Of a stretch of DNA of 48,195 nt, positions 41,122 to 48,195 are shown in pieces. Under the pieces are notes generated by a model, which worked only from the letters and a program-made list of their open reading frames with translations, ran no database searches and had not been told where the DNA came from. The stretch covers positions 1-48,195 of the forward strand of contig WHTS01000038.1 in assembly GCA_009377585.1 (NCBI GenBank), read 5' to 3'. Each line of letters starts with the position of its first letter. The first letter of the stretch is position 1. The DNA comes from Betaproteobacteria bacterium (lineage in GTDB: Bacteria > Pseudomonadota > Gammaproteobacteria > Burkholderiales > WYBJ01). Position numbers and translations under genes: made by a program.

Positions 41122-42149
41122 CGCGCCTCCCGTTTCTTCGGAACGTCGACCTTCCGGATCAAGCCGTCGGTCTCTGCCTTGCGCCAGTGCCGGAAGACCG
41201 TCGAGCGATTGCACTCGAGCTCCAGCGCGATCTCGGAACGACTGAGTCCGTCGTTCGCAAGGGCGACCACACGATCGAAGGTCGTTTCCTCGACGCGCCG
41301 GAACGTCCAGCGGGTGTGACCCGCCTCGTCCGTGGTGAGGATGGCTTCGATCGGCCGGGTGACTTCACCGTGGAGGTTGCGGGCCTTTTCGTAATGCACC
41401 TCGAAGCGAGCGCCCTCACCGTGCCGGTAGTCCGATGGCTCCTTCAAGCGCAGCACGGTATCGAGCAAATCCTCGCGCTTGCTCGTGCCGCGCTGCTGGC
41501 CGCCTTTGGCTGAGTGGTGAATGAAGAGCACGCTGCGGCCACCCGAGCGCATCTGCAGCGCCCACTCGGCGACCGGCAGCCAGCTCTCGGCGTCGTTCTC
41601 CCGGCCGCCGCTGCGAGCGAGGCAGGAGAGGTTGTCGAGCACGATGAGTTCGCTGTCGCTGATCACGGCATTGATCGCCGCCTGCCCATCGGAGGTGGCG
41701 AGATCCGGCATCGGTCCGTGCTGCAGGTCCGGGGTAATGAGGTGAAGCATGCCGGGTGCGGGCTCGACGTCGGCGGACACGTTGATGGCGGCCAGGCGCT
41801 CCTGCAGGGCCGTGGCCGGCATCTCTCCGTCGATGTAGAGCACCCGGCGCGCCTTCGGTGCGCTCCAGGTAAGGAACGTTCCGCCGCTCGCCACAGCGAA
41901 GGCGATGCCAAGGGCGGCGTGGGTCTTTCCGACCCCGCGCCAGGAATGAATCATGTTGAGGCTCTGCGTGAGAAGCCATGGACTCAGGATCGCCTCGCGC
42001 TCGGGCAGCGTGCGCCCCAGGAAGTCGTGCACATCGACGACTACCACCGGACTGGAATGCGGGTCCTGGGGCGTTGATGATCCCGCGTCTCGCTCACTTC
42101 GATCGAGGAAGCGTTGACCGCGCTCGAGGGGCAGGAGCACGTCACGCAT
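41118..42149 (-). CDS. RepA-like AAA ATPase/helicase of the island
   Basis: This 343-residue RecA-fold ATPase resembles the RepA/AAA_25 proteins of plasmids and integrative elements. Walker A is WRGVGKTHAALGIAF (about 75-90) and Walker B is ELIVLDNLSCLARS (about 165-178), followed by VLFIHHSAKGG (sensor-type). The C-terminal ~60 residues form a helix-turn-helix-like segment (LANDGLSRSEIALELECNRSTVFRHW). The start ATG 42149 overlaps the end of the CHC2-protein gene. The two may form a minimal helicase-primase unit. Confidence 0.88.
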   Translation of the reverse strand: MRDVLLPLERGQRFLDRSERDAGSSTPQDPHSSPVVVVDVHDFLGRTLPEREAILSPWLLTQSLNMIHSWRGVGKTHAALGIAFAVASGGTFLTWSAPKARRVLYIDGEMPATALQERLAAINVSADVEPAPGMLHLITPDLQHGPMPDLATSDGQAAINAVISDSELIVLDNLSCLARSGGRENDAESWLPVAEWALQMRSGGRSVLFIHHSAKGGQQRGTSKREDLLDTVLRLKEPSDYRHGEGARFEVHYEKARNLHGEVTRPIEAILTTDEAGHTRWTFRRVEETTFDRVVALANDGLSRSEIALELECNRSTVFRHWRKAETDGLIRKVDVPKKREAR

Positions 42150-42564
42150 CGAAGGCCACCTCGACCGCATGCTGCAACCGCCTGACGGCGACGCGCAGGC
42201 GATGCCGGTCGCGCATGCTCAAGCGCTCGCCCCGATCGAGCGTCTGCGCGCACAGGTAGACGACCATCGCCTCGTAGGAGACGGCGTGCAGCACGTCTGC
42301 GGCGGGAAAGGGCCGGCGAAGACGTTCCCCTCGAGCGGTCGAGGGTCGGGTCGGATAGAGGTCGCCGAACTCGAGTCCGACCCGCGCCAGCACGTGCTCG
42401 GTGCGGCATTCCGCGAAGCAGTGAATCAGCACGCGGCCATCGTCGAGTTCCCGGATGGACAGGGATGCGCGCCGATCGTCGTGCGCAGGGCAACGCGCCA
42501 GCCAGCGACCTGGGCCGGTGTGGCGCACGCCATCGAGGCGGCCGAGAAGAATTGCAGCGCTCAT
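42142..42564 (-). CDS. CHC2-zinc-finger primase-like protein
   Basis: This 140-residue protein consists mainly of the zinc-binding domain of DnaG-type primases. The ligands are CPAHDD (C-x-x-H) and CFAECRTEHVLARV (C-x-x-x-C), with the PSLSI-like strand (RASLSIRELDDG) between them. No TOPRIM catalytic domain is present, so it cannot prime alone. Its overlap with the ATPase gene suggests the two act together. The ATG at 42564 is the natural start of the family-like sequence. Confidence 0.85.
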   Translation of the reverse strand: MSAAILLGRLDGVRHTGPGRWLARCPAHDDRRASLSIRELDDGRVLIHCFAECRTEHVLARVGLEFGDLYPTRPSTARGERLRRPFPAADVLHAVSYEAMVVYLCAQTLDRGERLSMRDRHRLRVAVRRLQHAVEVAFDA

Positions 42565-42858
42565 GTCGATCCGTTCTTGACCTTCGTCATGCCCGGGTTG
42601 TAAACCGCGTCGACAACACCGGGCGCAGACACATGATGCCGATCGCGCAACGCGATGTCCTCGCCTAACCCCCCTCGCGGAGAGGAGGGTTGGCGATAAA
42701 AAGGGCGGGCTCGGCGATGGGTAGCGGCCATGAACGTGTCTCTGCGGGCCAGGCGGTCGGGTTTGTGCGAATAGGCGACTGGCATGCGCTGGCGCGAGGG
42801 CTCGATCTTTGGCCTGTCGCGCATGCAAGATGGCTGTGCATCGGCAGCACCTCGCCGG

Positions 42859-43726
42859 CTAACGACCGCAATAAATCGCCGTGACCTGCTCGCGCTCATG
42901 GCCGAGCTCGCGACTGATCGTGAGTCGTGCTTCCCGGTCGATCGCTTTTTGCGCAGGCGTCAGGGACCGAGAGGCGGGTCCACCGGCGGCGGGTGCCTTC
43001 CGGCCCGTCAGCTCCTGGTAGCGTGCCTGGGCGTATGCATGTCGATGGCCGTGGACGTGATGAATGCCGGCTGCGGCGCACTGGTGCTTGAAACGGTTGA
43101 GCTGATCGACGAACTTCATGTCTGCCGGAATGAGGCTCGCGCGGCCGGCAAGCTGTCGAGCTTCATCCAAGACCTGGCGCTGCTCGGGCGTGCGGATCGG
43201 GACTTCGCGGGCGCGGCCCCCCTTGCACCAGCTGGGGCGAAGGACGAGCTTGTCGCCCCGGTCGGCCCAGGCGGGCTGAATCTTGATCGACTCGGCTCGA
43301 CGCAGCCCGAAGGCGGCCTGCAATCTGAGCGAGATCCCGGTGTATGGGTCGGTGACCCTGGAAAGATCGACCGCGCTGAGCGCTCGCGACTTGTCCGCAT
43401 TGCTGACGAGCTGCCGGTCGGCGATCCCGTAGGCGGCGTTGTCCTTGGCCACGACGTTGGCCTTGCCGATCTTCTCGGCCCACCAACGGAGCTGTACCAA
43501 CCGGTTCTTGATCGTTCCGACGTTTAGAACATTGGCCCGCCAGTGGTTAGTCAGCGCCTCGACGTGCTTGGGCTTCAAACCCGTCGCGTGGAGTTCCTTG
43601 AATCCGGCCTGGTAGCAGCTGATCGGCCACCAGCTGCAGGATGCGCAGCCGGTCGGCCTGGGTGGCAAAGCTCCCATCGCGATTTCGATGGCAGAGCTGC
43701 TTGAGCTCGTAGTTCAGTGTTCGCAT
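42859..43726 (-). pseudogene. Second integrase (phage-integrase type), frameshifted
   Basis: This is a tyrosine-recombinase-like protein of a type common in proteobacterial integrative elements (about 288 residues). The N-terminal segment begins MRTLNYELKQLCHRNRDGSFATQADR. The core continues in another frame as GLKPKHVEALTNHWRA...WWAEKIGKAN, LQAAFGLRRAESIKIQP, GHRHAYAQARYQEL and ISRELGHEREQVTAIY. The frame breaks at about 43612-43620: reading CAG-CTG-C-TAC, one extra base separates QLVADQL from YQAGFKEL. No intact start lies directly before the core, so the gene is probably dead. It is unrelated in sequence to the tRNA-proximal integrase and suggests a second, older element in the same island. 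Confidence 0.82.
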
Positions 43727-45033
43727 TGCGCCTGTCCTCGTTCCTCTCGGTGTGATCGCGTGCTCGATCAGTGTCGTTGTCCGCCTCGCCGGCAATGAGC
43801 CTGGTCGAGGACCACAAGGGACGGCGGGCCACACCTTGCCCGTTTCGTGCAGGGATTTGCTGTTTGCCAGCGCTGCACGTCGCGTTCGATCGGCTCGGTG
43901 TGCGTGCCTGGAGGCACTGGTAACCACCGAAGGCCCATGGTCCAGGGCCCGGGGGAGCGTTCCTGGGGAACGCGGGATCCGTGACGAAGATCAGTTGGCA
44001 GGCGGCATTGCGCCACGCGCGGCACGGACGAACCCAGCAGAACAGCGGGTCGGATCGCTCGAAACGACGCGAGCACAGGAAACGGCCGGGGAGCCGTGAG
44101 GGAGGCTTCAGAATCCGGACGATGCCTCTTGCGAGGCTCGGCTCGGAGAATGGAACACATCCACGCGAGCCCAAGCGGCGCAGCCATCTCAGGATGGAAG
44201 ATGGCAAGCCACCCGGAACCGGCGTGCTATGCGCCAGGCATCAGGGGATACGACATGATGAGCGATCCCCTCGGACCCACAAGGCGCCGAGGTAATGGCT
44301 CCAACTCAACACGTGGATGGGACACCTGGCGAATGCCGGGCTATCACCATCATCATCGAACAGTGGCGATCCAAGCTACCGGCTGGCAGCCGTGATCACT
44401 CTCAATTTGATCACTCAAATCGCCAAGCCTTGCGGCCGCCGGCTCTCAGGCGATGTGGCCGGCTTCAAGGGCGGTGCGTGACGTGCACCGGACGGGCTGA
44501 CTCAGCCAGCGGAAAACTGGTCGTCGTGGTCTGCTTACCGTTGACGGGCGTATGTCCTTGGACGTTGCTGGAAGTCATCCAATAGGCATGCTAGCCGCTG
44601 TGACAATGGGTCAGGGAAATCAGTTCCCATCGAGGTGCGCGCTCGTCACATCGAATCGCATCAACATTGCATGTGCCCCACAGCCAGGGACTCCGACCAT
44701 TGACAGTCTGTCGCTTGATCTGCACCCATGTCATGCCAGTTGGATGAAGGCGCTGAAGATAGGGCATCCACTCACGGGAGCTCATCACGTGGGATTGCTA
44801 CGGTCTGTCACTTGCGCCAGAGGATTGAAAGTCGCGCGCTGGTGCAGGCTTGCGCGCGTCGTCACTGGCAGCTGGCGCCCGCCAGTAACGACGCACGTCT
44901 GGCGCAGGCCCGATGGCGGCTGGGTTCACAGCTGAGCGCCCACATGGCCGTCTCGACAGACTGGAATAGGCCGCGGCAGGCTGCCGCTCGTGCCGTCTAC
45001 CGCCTAGCCGATGTCACGGTCCGTGGGTTGGGC
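43727..45033. other. 1.3-kb gene-poor region
   Basis: No convincing gene is present. Short readings on both strands lack ribosome-binding sites and family similarity, and some are proline/arginine-rich as random frames in GC-rich DNA are. It holds one strong inverted repeat (44857-44893). The left side borders the frameshifted integrase, the right side the truncated DUF1156 gene, so it may be a scar of rearrangement. Confidence 0.6.
44857..44893. repeat. 13-bp inverted repeat with 11-nt loop
   Basis: CGTCGTCACTGGC (44857-44869) pairs with GCCAGTAACGACG (44881-44893) with one mismatch. No U-tract follows. It may be a protein-binding dyad, a recombination-site relic or a transposon-end relic. 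Confidence 0.6.
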
Positions 45034-46602
45034 TTAAGCGCTTAGTTGTCCTAAATACAACCTTATCGCCTCCGCATACGCACTAGCGCTGACGCCGCCT
45101 TCGTGGAGGAGTTGAGGGTCATCGACCAAGCCCGCCGAAATCCCGTCTCGGCAGACTCGCTCGCATGCGTTACCGAGTAAGTCAGTGAACGTCGTCAGTG
45201 CTACCAGTTGCCGGTCGCTAAAGAGATGCTGCCATTCTTTGATTCCGTATATGCACGGTGTAAATGCCCGTGCGTCCTCGACGAATGCGCCCTCCGGCTT
45301 CCACTCCGGTTTCGCCTTAGACGTCACCGCCTCGTGCTCCACCGTCGGCGCGAGATAGACGCGTCCGCGATCACCCTCGGCCACGACCGCCATCAACCGC
45401 GCGCCCATGCCCCCGGCTTTCCCCTCCGTCTTGATGTAGTCGCCCGCGATCGGAGTTCCCGACATCAAGCAGCGGAAGTTCGCCCCGCGCGAAAGCTTGG
45501 TGCCGTTCTTCGCCCCTTCCGCATCCCTCGGCTTCCCCACCTTCACCGTGAATCGATAACCGCCATCCTCGATCACCGGCTCGACGTACGCCTCCTTGCC
45601 CGCCTTGGTGGAGAGCATGAACGTCGAGGCGAGCGGCACGTCAACCTGCGCGAACGCCGGATTGGGGCTCTTCACCGTGCGCGCCCAAAGCCACGCAATC
45701 ACGGTGAGCTTCCGGTCCACGTAGGGCTTCAGGTCGGGCCGGTCTTTCGCCATCTCGGCTGTGATCTCGATCTTCGGATACAGATGACCGATGCACTTCT
45801 CAGCCTCGTCGCGCATCCATTTCCCGTAGTAGCGCACGTCCTCGGCCAGTCCTTGCGCCCCACGCCAGGACTTGTCCATCTGCGCCTTTTCGCGTTGCGC
45901 ATCCGGATTCACCGGCGGCTTGCCGGCGAACTTCGGCGGGATCTCGATCATCGCCTTGTTGATAAGCACCGCCACGGGGTTGAGATCGCTCGCGTACGCT
46001 TCGAGCCCGAGCCGCTGTGCTTCGAGCGGCAGCGCGCCGCCGCCGGCGAATGGGTCATGAAAGGCGGGCAGCTTGTTACGGTCGAACAGCTCCTTCGCGC
46101 GCGGATGATCGGCATACTCCGCGCAGGTGCGGCGCCAGCTTTGCCAGATTTCGTCGCGCGCCGCCTGCAGGACCATCTCATTTGTGGTGTTCTCCCACAG
46201 CACCAGGTCCTCGATGATGCGAAAGAGGCGCTGGCGCTCGTGGTCGGCCAGCACGTCGTCGAGCGTCGGCGCCGGGCCGGGCTCCGGCACCGAGAGTTCC
46301 GTCCCTTCGGCTTTCCGCGCGAGCTGCTTGGCTTCCTCCCACAGCTTCAGCCGCGCCTTCAGCACAGTCTCTGCTTTCCGGCGCAGCTTCGGGTCTCCGC
46401 GCAGCACGTCGACGTAGCCAGAAGGATCGTCCACCATCTGCGAGAAAATCACCGCCCGCGCCGCCGCCAGCGGCCGCCGGGCCCACCACAGATGCAAGGT
46501 CGAGGGGTGACCGTGACGGATCGATTTCTCGCGCGCCGACGCCTTGTTGATGGCGTCGAGCGGGAGGGCGACTTCGATGAGCTTTTTGCGTTGAATCACC
46601 AT
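45034..46602 (-). CDS. DUF1156-type DNA methylase, 3' truncated
   Basis: This is the N-terminal ~522 residues of a DUF1156 adenine-methylase-like protein. The N-terminal segment [41 protein letters not shown] is the DUF1156 signature. The S-adenosylmethionine-binding motif [19 protein letters not shown] lies near 190-210. Full-length relatives run to about 900-1000 residues and carry the catalytic DPPY motif in the missing half. Here homology ends at [10 protein letters not shown] and a stop follows four codons later (45034). It starts 1 bp after the stop of a DUF488 gene. Without motif IV it should not methylate DNA. Confidence 0.85.
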   Translation of the reverse strand: MVIQRKKLIEVALPLDAINKASAREKSIRHGHPSTLHLWWARRPLAAARAVIFSQMVDDPSGYVDVLRGDPKLRRKAETVLKARLKLWEEAKQLARKAEGTELSVPEPGPAPTLDDVLADHERQRLFRIIEDLVLWENTTNEMVLQAARDEIWQSWRRTCAEYADHPRAKELFDRNKLPAFHDPFAGGGALPLEAQRLGLEAYASDLNPVAVLINKAMIEIPPKFAGKPPVNPDAQREKAQMDKSWRGAQGLAEDVRYYGKWMRDEAEKCIGHLYPKIEITAEMAKDRPDLKPYVDRKLTVIAWLWARTVKSPNPAFAQVDVPLASTFMLSTKAGKEAYVEPVIEDGGYRFTVKVGKPRDAEGAKNGTKLSRGANFRCLMSGTPIAGDYIKTEGKAGGMGARLMAVVAEGDRGRVYLAPTVEHEAVTSKAKPEWKPEGAFVEDARAFTPCIYGIKEWQHLFSDRQLVALTTFTDLLGNACERVCRDGISAGLVDDPQLLHEGGVSASAYAEAIRLYLGQLSA

Positions 46603-46603
46603 G

Positions 46604-47041
46604 TCACACGATGTGATTGATTTCGACGTCAGTCCAGCGGTCACGAAGGTATTCGGCGACTAGTCTCCGATGGCAATGATGGGGCTTGTCCTCGCTGCAA
46701 AGCAGACACGCGCCGTCGAACCTGTCCCTATCAAGCCTTTCTTCAATTTTCCGAGATTGCATGAGCTCCTTAAAACGCCGCTCGTAGTCACTCCAATCGG
46801 AGCGTCCCTTTTTGTACGCGTCGAGCATCTCATCCGTTGGCGCAAGGAACGGTTCATGCACATAGTCGGCAACGTTCAATGCACTCAGGAAATATCGAAG
46901 GTCATCCTGCTTGGCGAATCCTGATAGTTGAGACGTGTTGTGCAGGCGTGTGTCGATGACGTAAGTGACTTCCGCACGCTTTAGCTTCGTAAAAAACGCC
47001 TCAGCACTCTTCTTGGTAAAGCCGATCGTATGAATTTTCAT
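46604..47041 (-). CDS. DUF488 protein (1)
   Basis: This 145-residue protein belongs to the DUF488 family. The N-terminal strand [18 protein letters not shown], the YVIDTRLHN segment, and the C-terminal [21 protein letters not shown] (a C-x-E-x-x-x-x-CHR motif) are typical. The family has no agreed biochemical function; links to DNA modification and defence come from neighbourhoods. ATG 47041 overlaps the end of the second DUF488 gene by 41 bp, so they are co-translated. Confidence 0.85.
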   Translation of the reverse strand: MKIHTIGFTKKSAEAFFTKLKRAEVTYVIDTRLHNTSQLSGFAKQDDLRYFLSALNVADYVHEPFLAPTDEMLDAYKKGRSDWSDYERRFKELMQSRKIEERLDRDRFDGACLLCSEDKPHHCHRRLVAEYLRDRWTDVEINHIV

Positions 47042-47642
47042 TAGCTGTCCCGTGTTCGAGATAGGCAATCTTGTTTCCGCGAGCGGTGTACGCCCTCAGC
47101 AGCGCGGAATCGAGGTTTTCGGCCACAGCGAAGATGTCCGCCTGCGAGGGGTTTTCGCCTTCCTCGAGCATAAGCCGATGCTCCACTTGCTCGTGTGACT
47201 CGACATTGCCATCGGGAAGAATGTGCCCCAATGCCAATCCATGCTTCTTGAGATGCCGACAGACAAGAACCGTGCGATGACACGTGAGTGGATCTTGCTC
47301 GGCACACATAAGCGCAATCCGATAGTCGGATGCTCCTTTCAGCAACCGTCGAACACCATCATTGAAAGCTGGCAGTTCGGCGATCCGTTCGTATTCAGCT
47401 TTGCCTTGAACGTAGCATTCGCGTTCGGTTCTACGAGCGCCGAGTTCTCGGCCCAGGAATAAGTACTTGACGCCCTGATCCTTCAGAGACTTCTGCAAAC
47501 TTTCTCTTGAGAACTGCGGATTCCGCTTGCTGTAGGGCGAAGATCGAACATCGGCTACCACGTCGATTTGGTGATCGCTAAGGAGGCGAACAAATTCAGC
47601 TATCGGATGGGACGAGTGGCCGATGGTAAGAATCGTGTGCAT
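47001..47642 (-). CDS. DUF488 protein (2)
   Basis: A second DUF488 protein, 213 residues, longer than its neighbour. It has LTIGHSSHPIAEFVRLL, VVADVRSSPYSKRN and ALMCAEQDPLTCHRTVLVC, the same ordered motifs as in copy 1. An extra ~60-residue C-terminal extension (HILPDGNVESHEQVEHRLM...) follows. ATG 47642 lies 4 bp after the stop of the dual-OB gene. The two copies are diverged, so this is an old duplication and not a recent one. Confidence 0.88.
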   Translation of the reverse strand: MHTILTIGHSSHPIAEFVRLLSDHQIDVVADVRSSPYSKRNPQFSRESLQKSLKDQGVKYLFLGRELGARRTERECYVQGKAEYERIAELPAFNDGVRRLLKGASDYRIALMCAEQDPLTCHRTVLVCRHLKKHGLALGHILPDGNVESHEQVEHRLMLEEGENPSQADIFAVAENLDSALLRAYTARGNKIAYLEHGTANENSYDRLYQEEC

Positions 47643-47646
47643 GTCT

Positions 47647-48090
47647 TCACCAGAAAAGGGACGCCACAAGCTTGTAATGAAAACCTTTGAACGGTGGGGC
47701 GACGCTCACGCATGCTGCGACGGGTAAGGCATCGCCGGGATCTGCTGGCATTTGAGGATCGGTAATCTTGAGAGAATAGCTTCGTCCGCCGTGGTGAAAA
47801 GACAATCGCCGCTGTCTACCCTCACCCGTAATCGCTGGCTCGGTCAAAGGAATTACATAAAGAGATTGGGCAGGGGGATGCCTGACAAAGTGCGCCTGGG
47901 AGACGCGATCCGATCTCGCGATTGGGTCGATCCAGAGCCCGTTGCAGTCCTCATACAGTTCGGGCAGCCGCGCACGGGGCCAAGCACCGATCCGCCTCCA
48001 TCGCGTCTGACCGGCGATTAGCCAGTTCTCGGGTTGCGTCGGATCCTCCATTTTCCTGACAACCGGTACCTCAACAATATCTAGTACCAC
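47647..48090 (-). CDS. Dual-OB domain protein, 5' truncated
   Basis: This 147-residue reading corresponds to the C-terminal part of dual-OB-domain proteins that often accompany DUF488 genes. LDIVEVPVV...QPENWLIAG, RRLSFHHGGRSYSLKITDP and ACVSVAPPFKGFHYKLVASLF match the family pattern as I know it. Relatives have about 50-60 more N-terminal residues (a segment with 'LANSRK' and 'WIRPVS' motifs), which are missing here. The GTG at 48090 has no ribosome-binding site. Sequence upstream belongs to something else, probably an insertion element. It is the first gene of the DUF488-DUF1156 operon. Confidence 0.65.
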   Translation of the reverse strand: MVLDIVEVPVVRKMEDPTQPENWLIAGQTRWRRIGAWPRARLPELYEDCNGLWIDPIARSDRVSQAHFVRHPPAQSLYVIPLTEPAITGEGRQRRLSFHHGGRSYSLKITDPQMPADPGDALPVAACVSVAPPFKGFHYKLVASLFW

Positions 48091-48147
48091 TGTGTTATAA
48101 AGTAAGGCATTATGGCGACTTCTTCAAGTACTTTCTGGGGGGGCGCC

Positions 48148-48195
48148 ATGGGAATGAGTCTGGAAGCGCGGTTCAAGAAGTACTGTGACGTGATG
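48148..48195 (+). CDS. Possible transposase start (IS701-like), cut by the window end
   Basis: Only 16 codons are visible: MGMSLEARFKKYCDVM. This resembles the N-terminus of IS701-type transposases as I recall them, but the piece is too short to be sure. A G-rich run (GGGGGGG) precedes the ATG. It would explain the missing 5' end of the dual-OB gene. Confidence 0.35.
   Translation, partial: MGMSLEARFKKYCDVM

Noticed and set aside
43727-45033. Protein genes in the gap, such as the readings at 43768-44187 (-) and 44552-44935 (+)
   Set aside because: They have no ribosome-binding site, no family resemblance, and compete with equally long frames on other strands.

Overview
The window reads as a GC-rich betaproteobacterial chromosome segment, probably Burkholderiales or a close relative. 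The evidence is the Bug/TctC-type and TAXI-type solute receptor remnants, a MaeB-type malic enzyme fused to a phosphotransacetylase domain, a DedA-rhodanese protein, and GC-rich codon use throughout. No 16S rRNA or other taxonomic marker is present, so this placement is an inference.

Layout. 1-450: 5' part of a Bug receptor gene, cut off. 440-1916: frameshifted MscS-like membrane protein. 2059-9254: six-gene minus-strand operon for a membrane complex related to hydrogenase-4 (hyfB-C-E-F-G-I order) whose large subunit lacks the Ni-Fe cysteines. 9496-10944: acylphosphatase and an IclR regulator. 11057-14563: dnaE. 14622-15146: 3' part of a Bug receptor. 15250-17431: a sulfatase that runs into the second part of a membrane glycosyltransferase. 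17692-22956: a TPR-like secreted protein, PP2C phosphatase, PEBP/YbhB protein, lipoprotein aminopeptidase, alpha/beta hydrolase, and a small protein. 23036-33853: a solo LuxR-type regulator, a cyclase-ATPase-TPR signalling protein, a patatin lipase, a large membrane DyP-type peroxidase, a cytochrome P450 and a Crp-family regulator. 34138-38909: a TAXI receptor remnant, a tiny secreted protein with its own terminator, a nitroreductase, DedA-rhodanese with an internal TGA, and maeB. 39182-39257: tRNA-Lys(CTT), the left border of an integrated island that continues past the end of the window.

The island carries a tyrosine integrase, an AlpA/excisionase-like protein, a hypothetical protein, a RepA-like ATPase and a CHC2-zinc primase-like protein in one overlapping minus-strand operon. 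A second, frameshifted integrase and a 1.3-kb gene-poor gap follow. Next comes a tight operon of a 5'-truncated dual-OB protein, two DUF488 proteins and a 3'-truncated DUF1156 DNA methylase, which looks like a defence or DNA-modification cargo module. At the right edge a transposase-like ORF starts.

The most interesting system is the 23.7-33.9 kb region. A lipase, a heme peroxidase with membrane anchors, and a P450 without the usual O2-activating residues sit next to a class III cyclase and a cyclic-nucleotide-type regulator. I read this as a candidate lipid-oxidation (oxylipin-like) pathway under second-messenger control; that is inference. A second theme is gene breakage: at least nine genes in the window are truncated, frameshifted or interrupted. 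This could mean genome decay and rearrangement, or partly assembly error.
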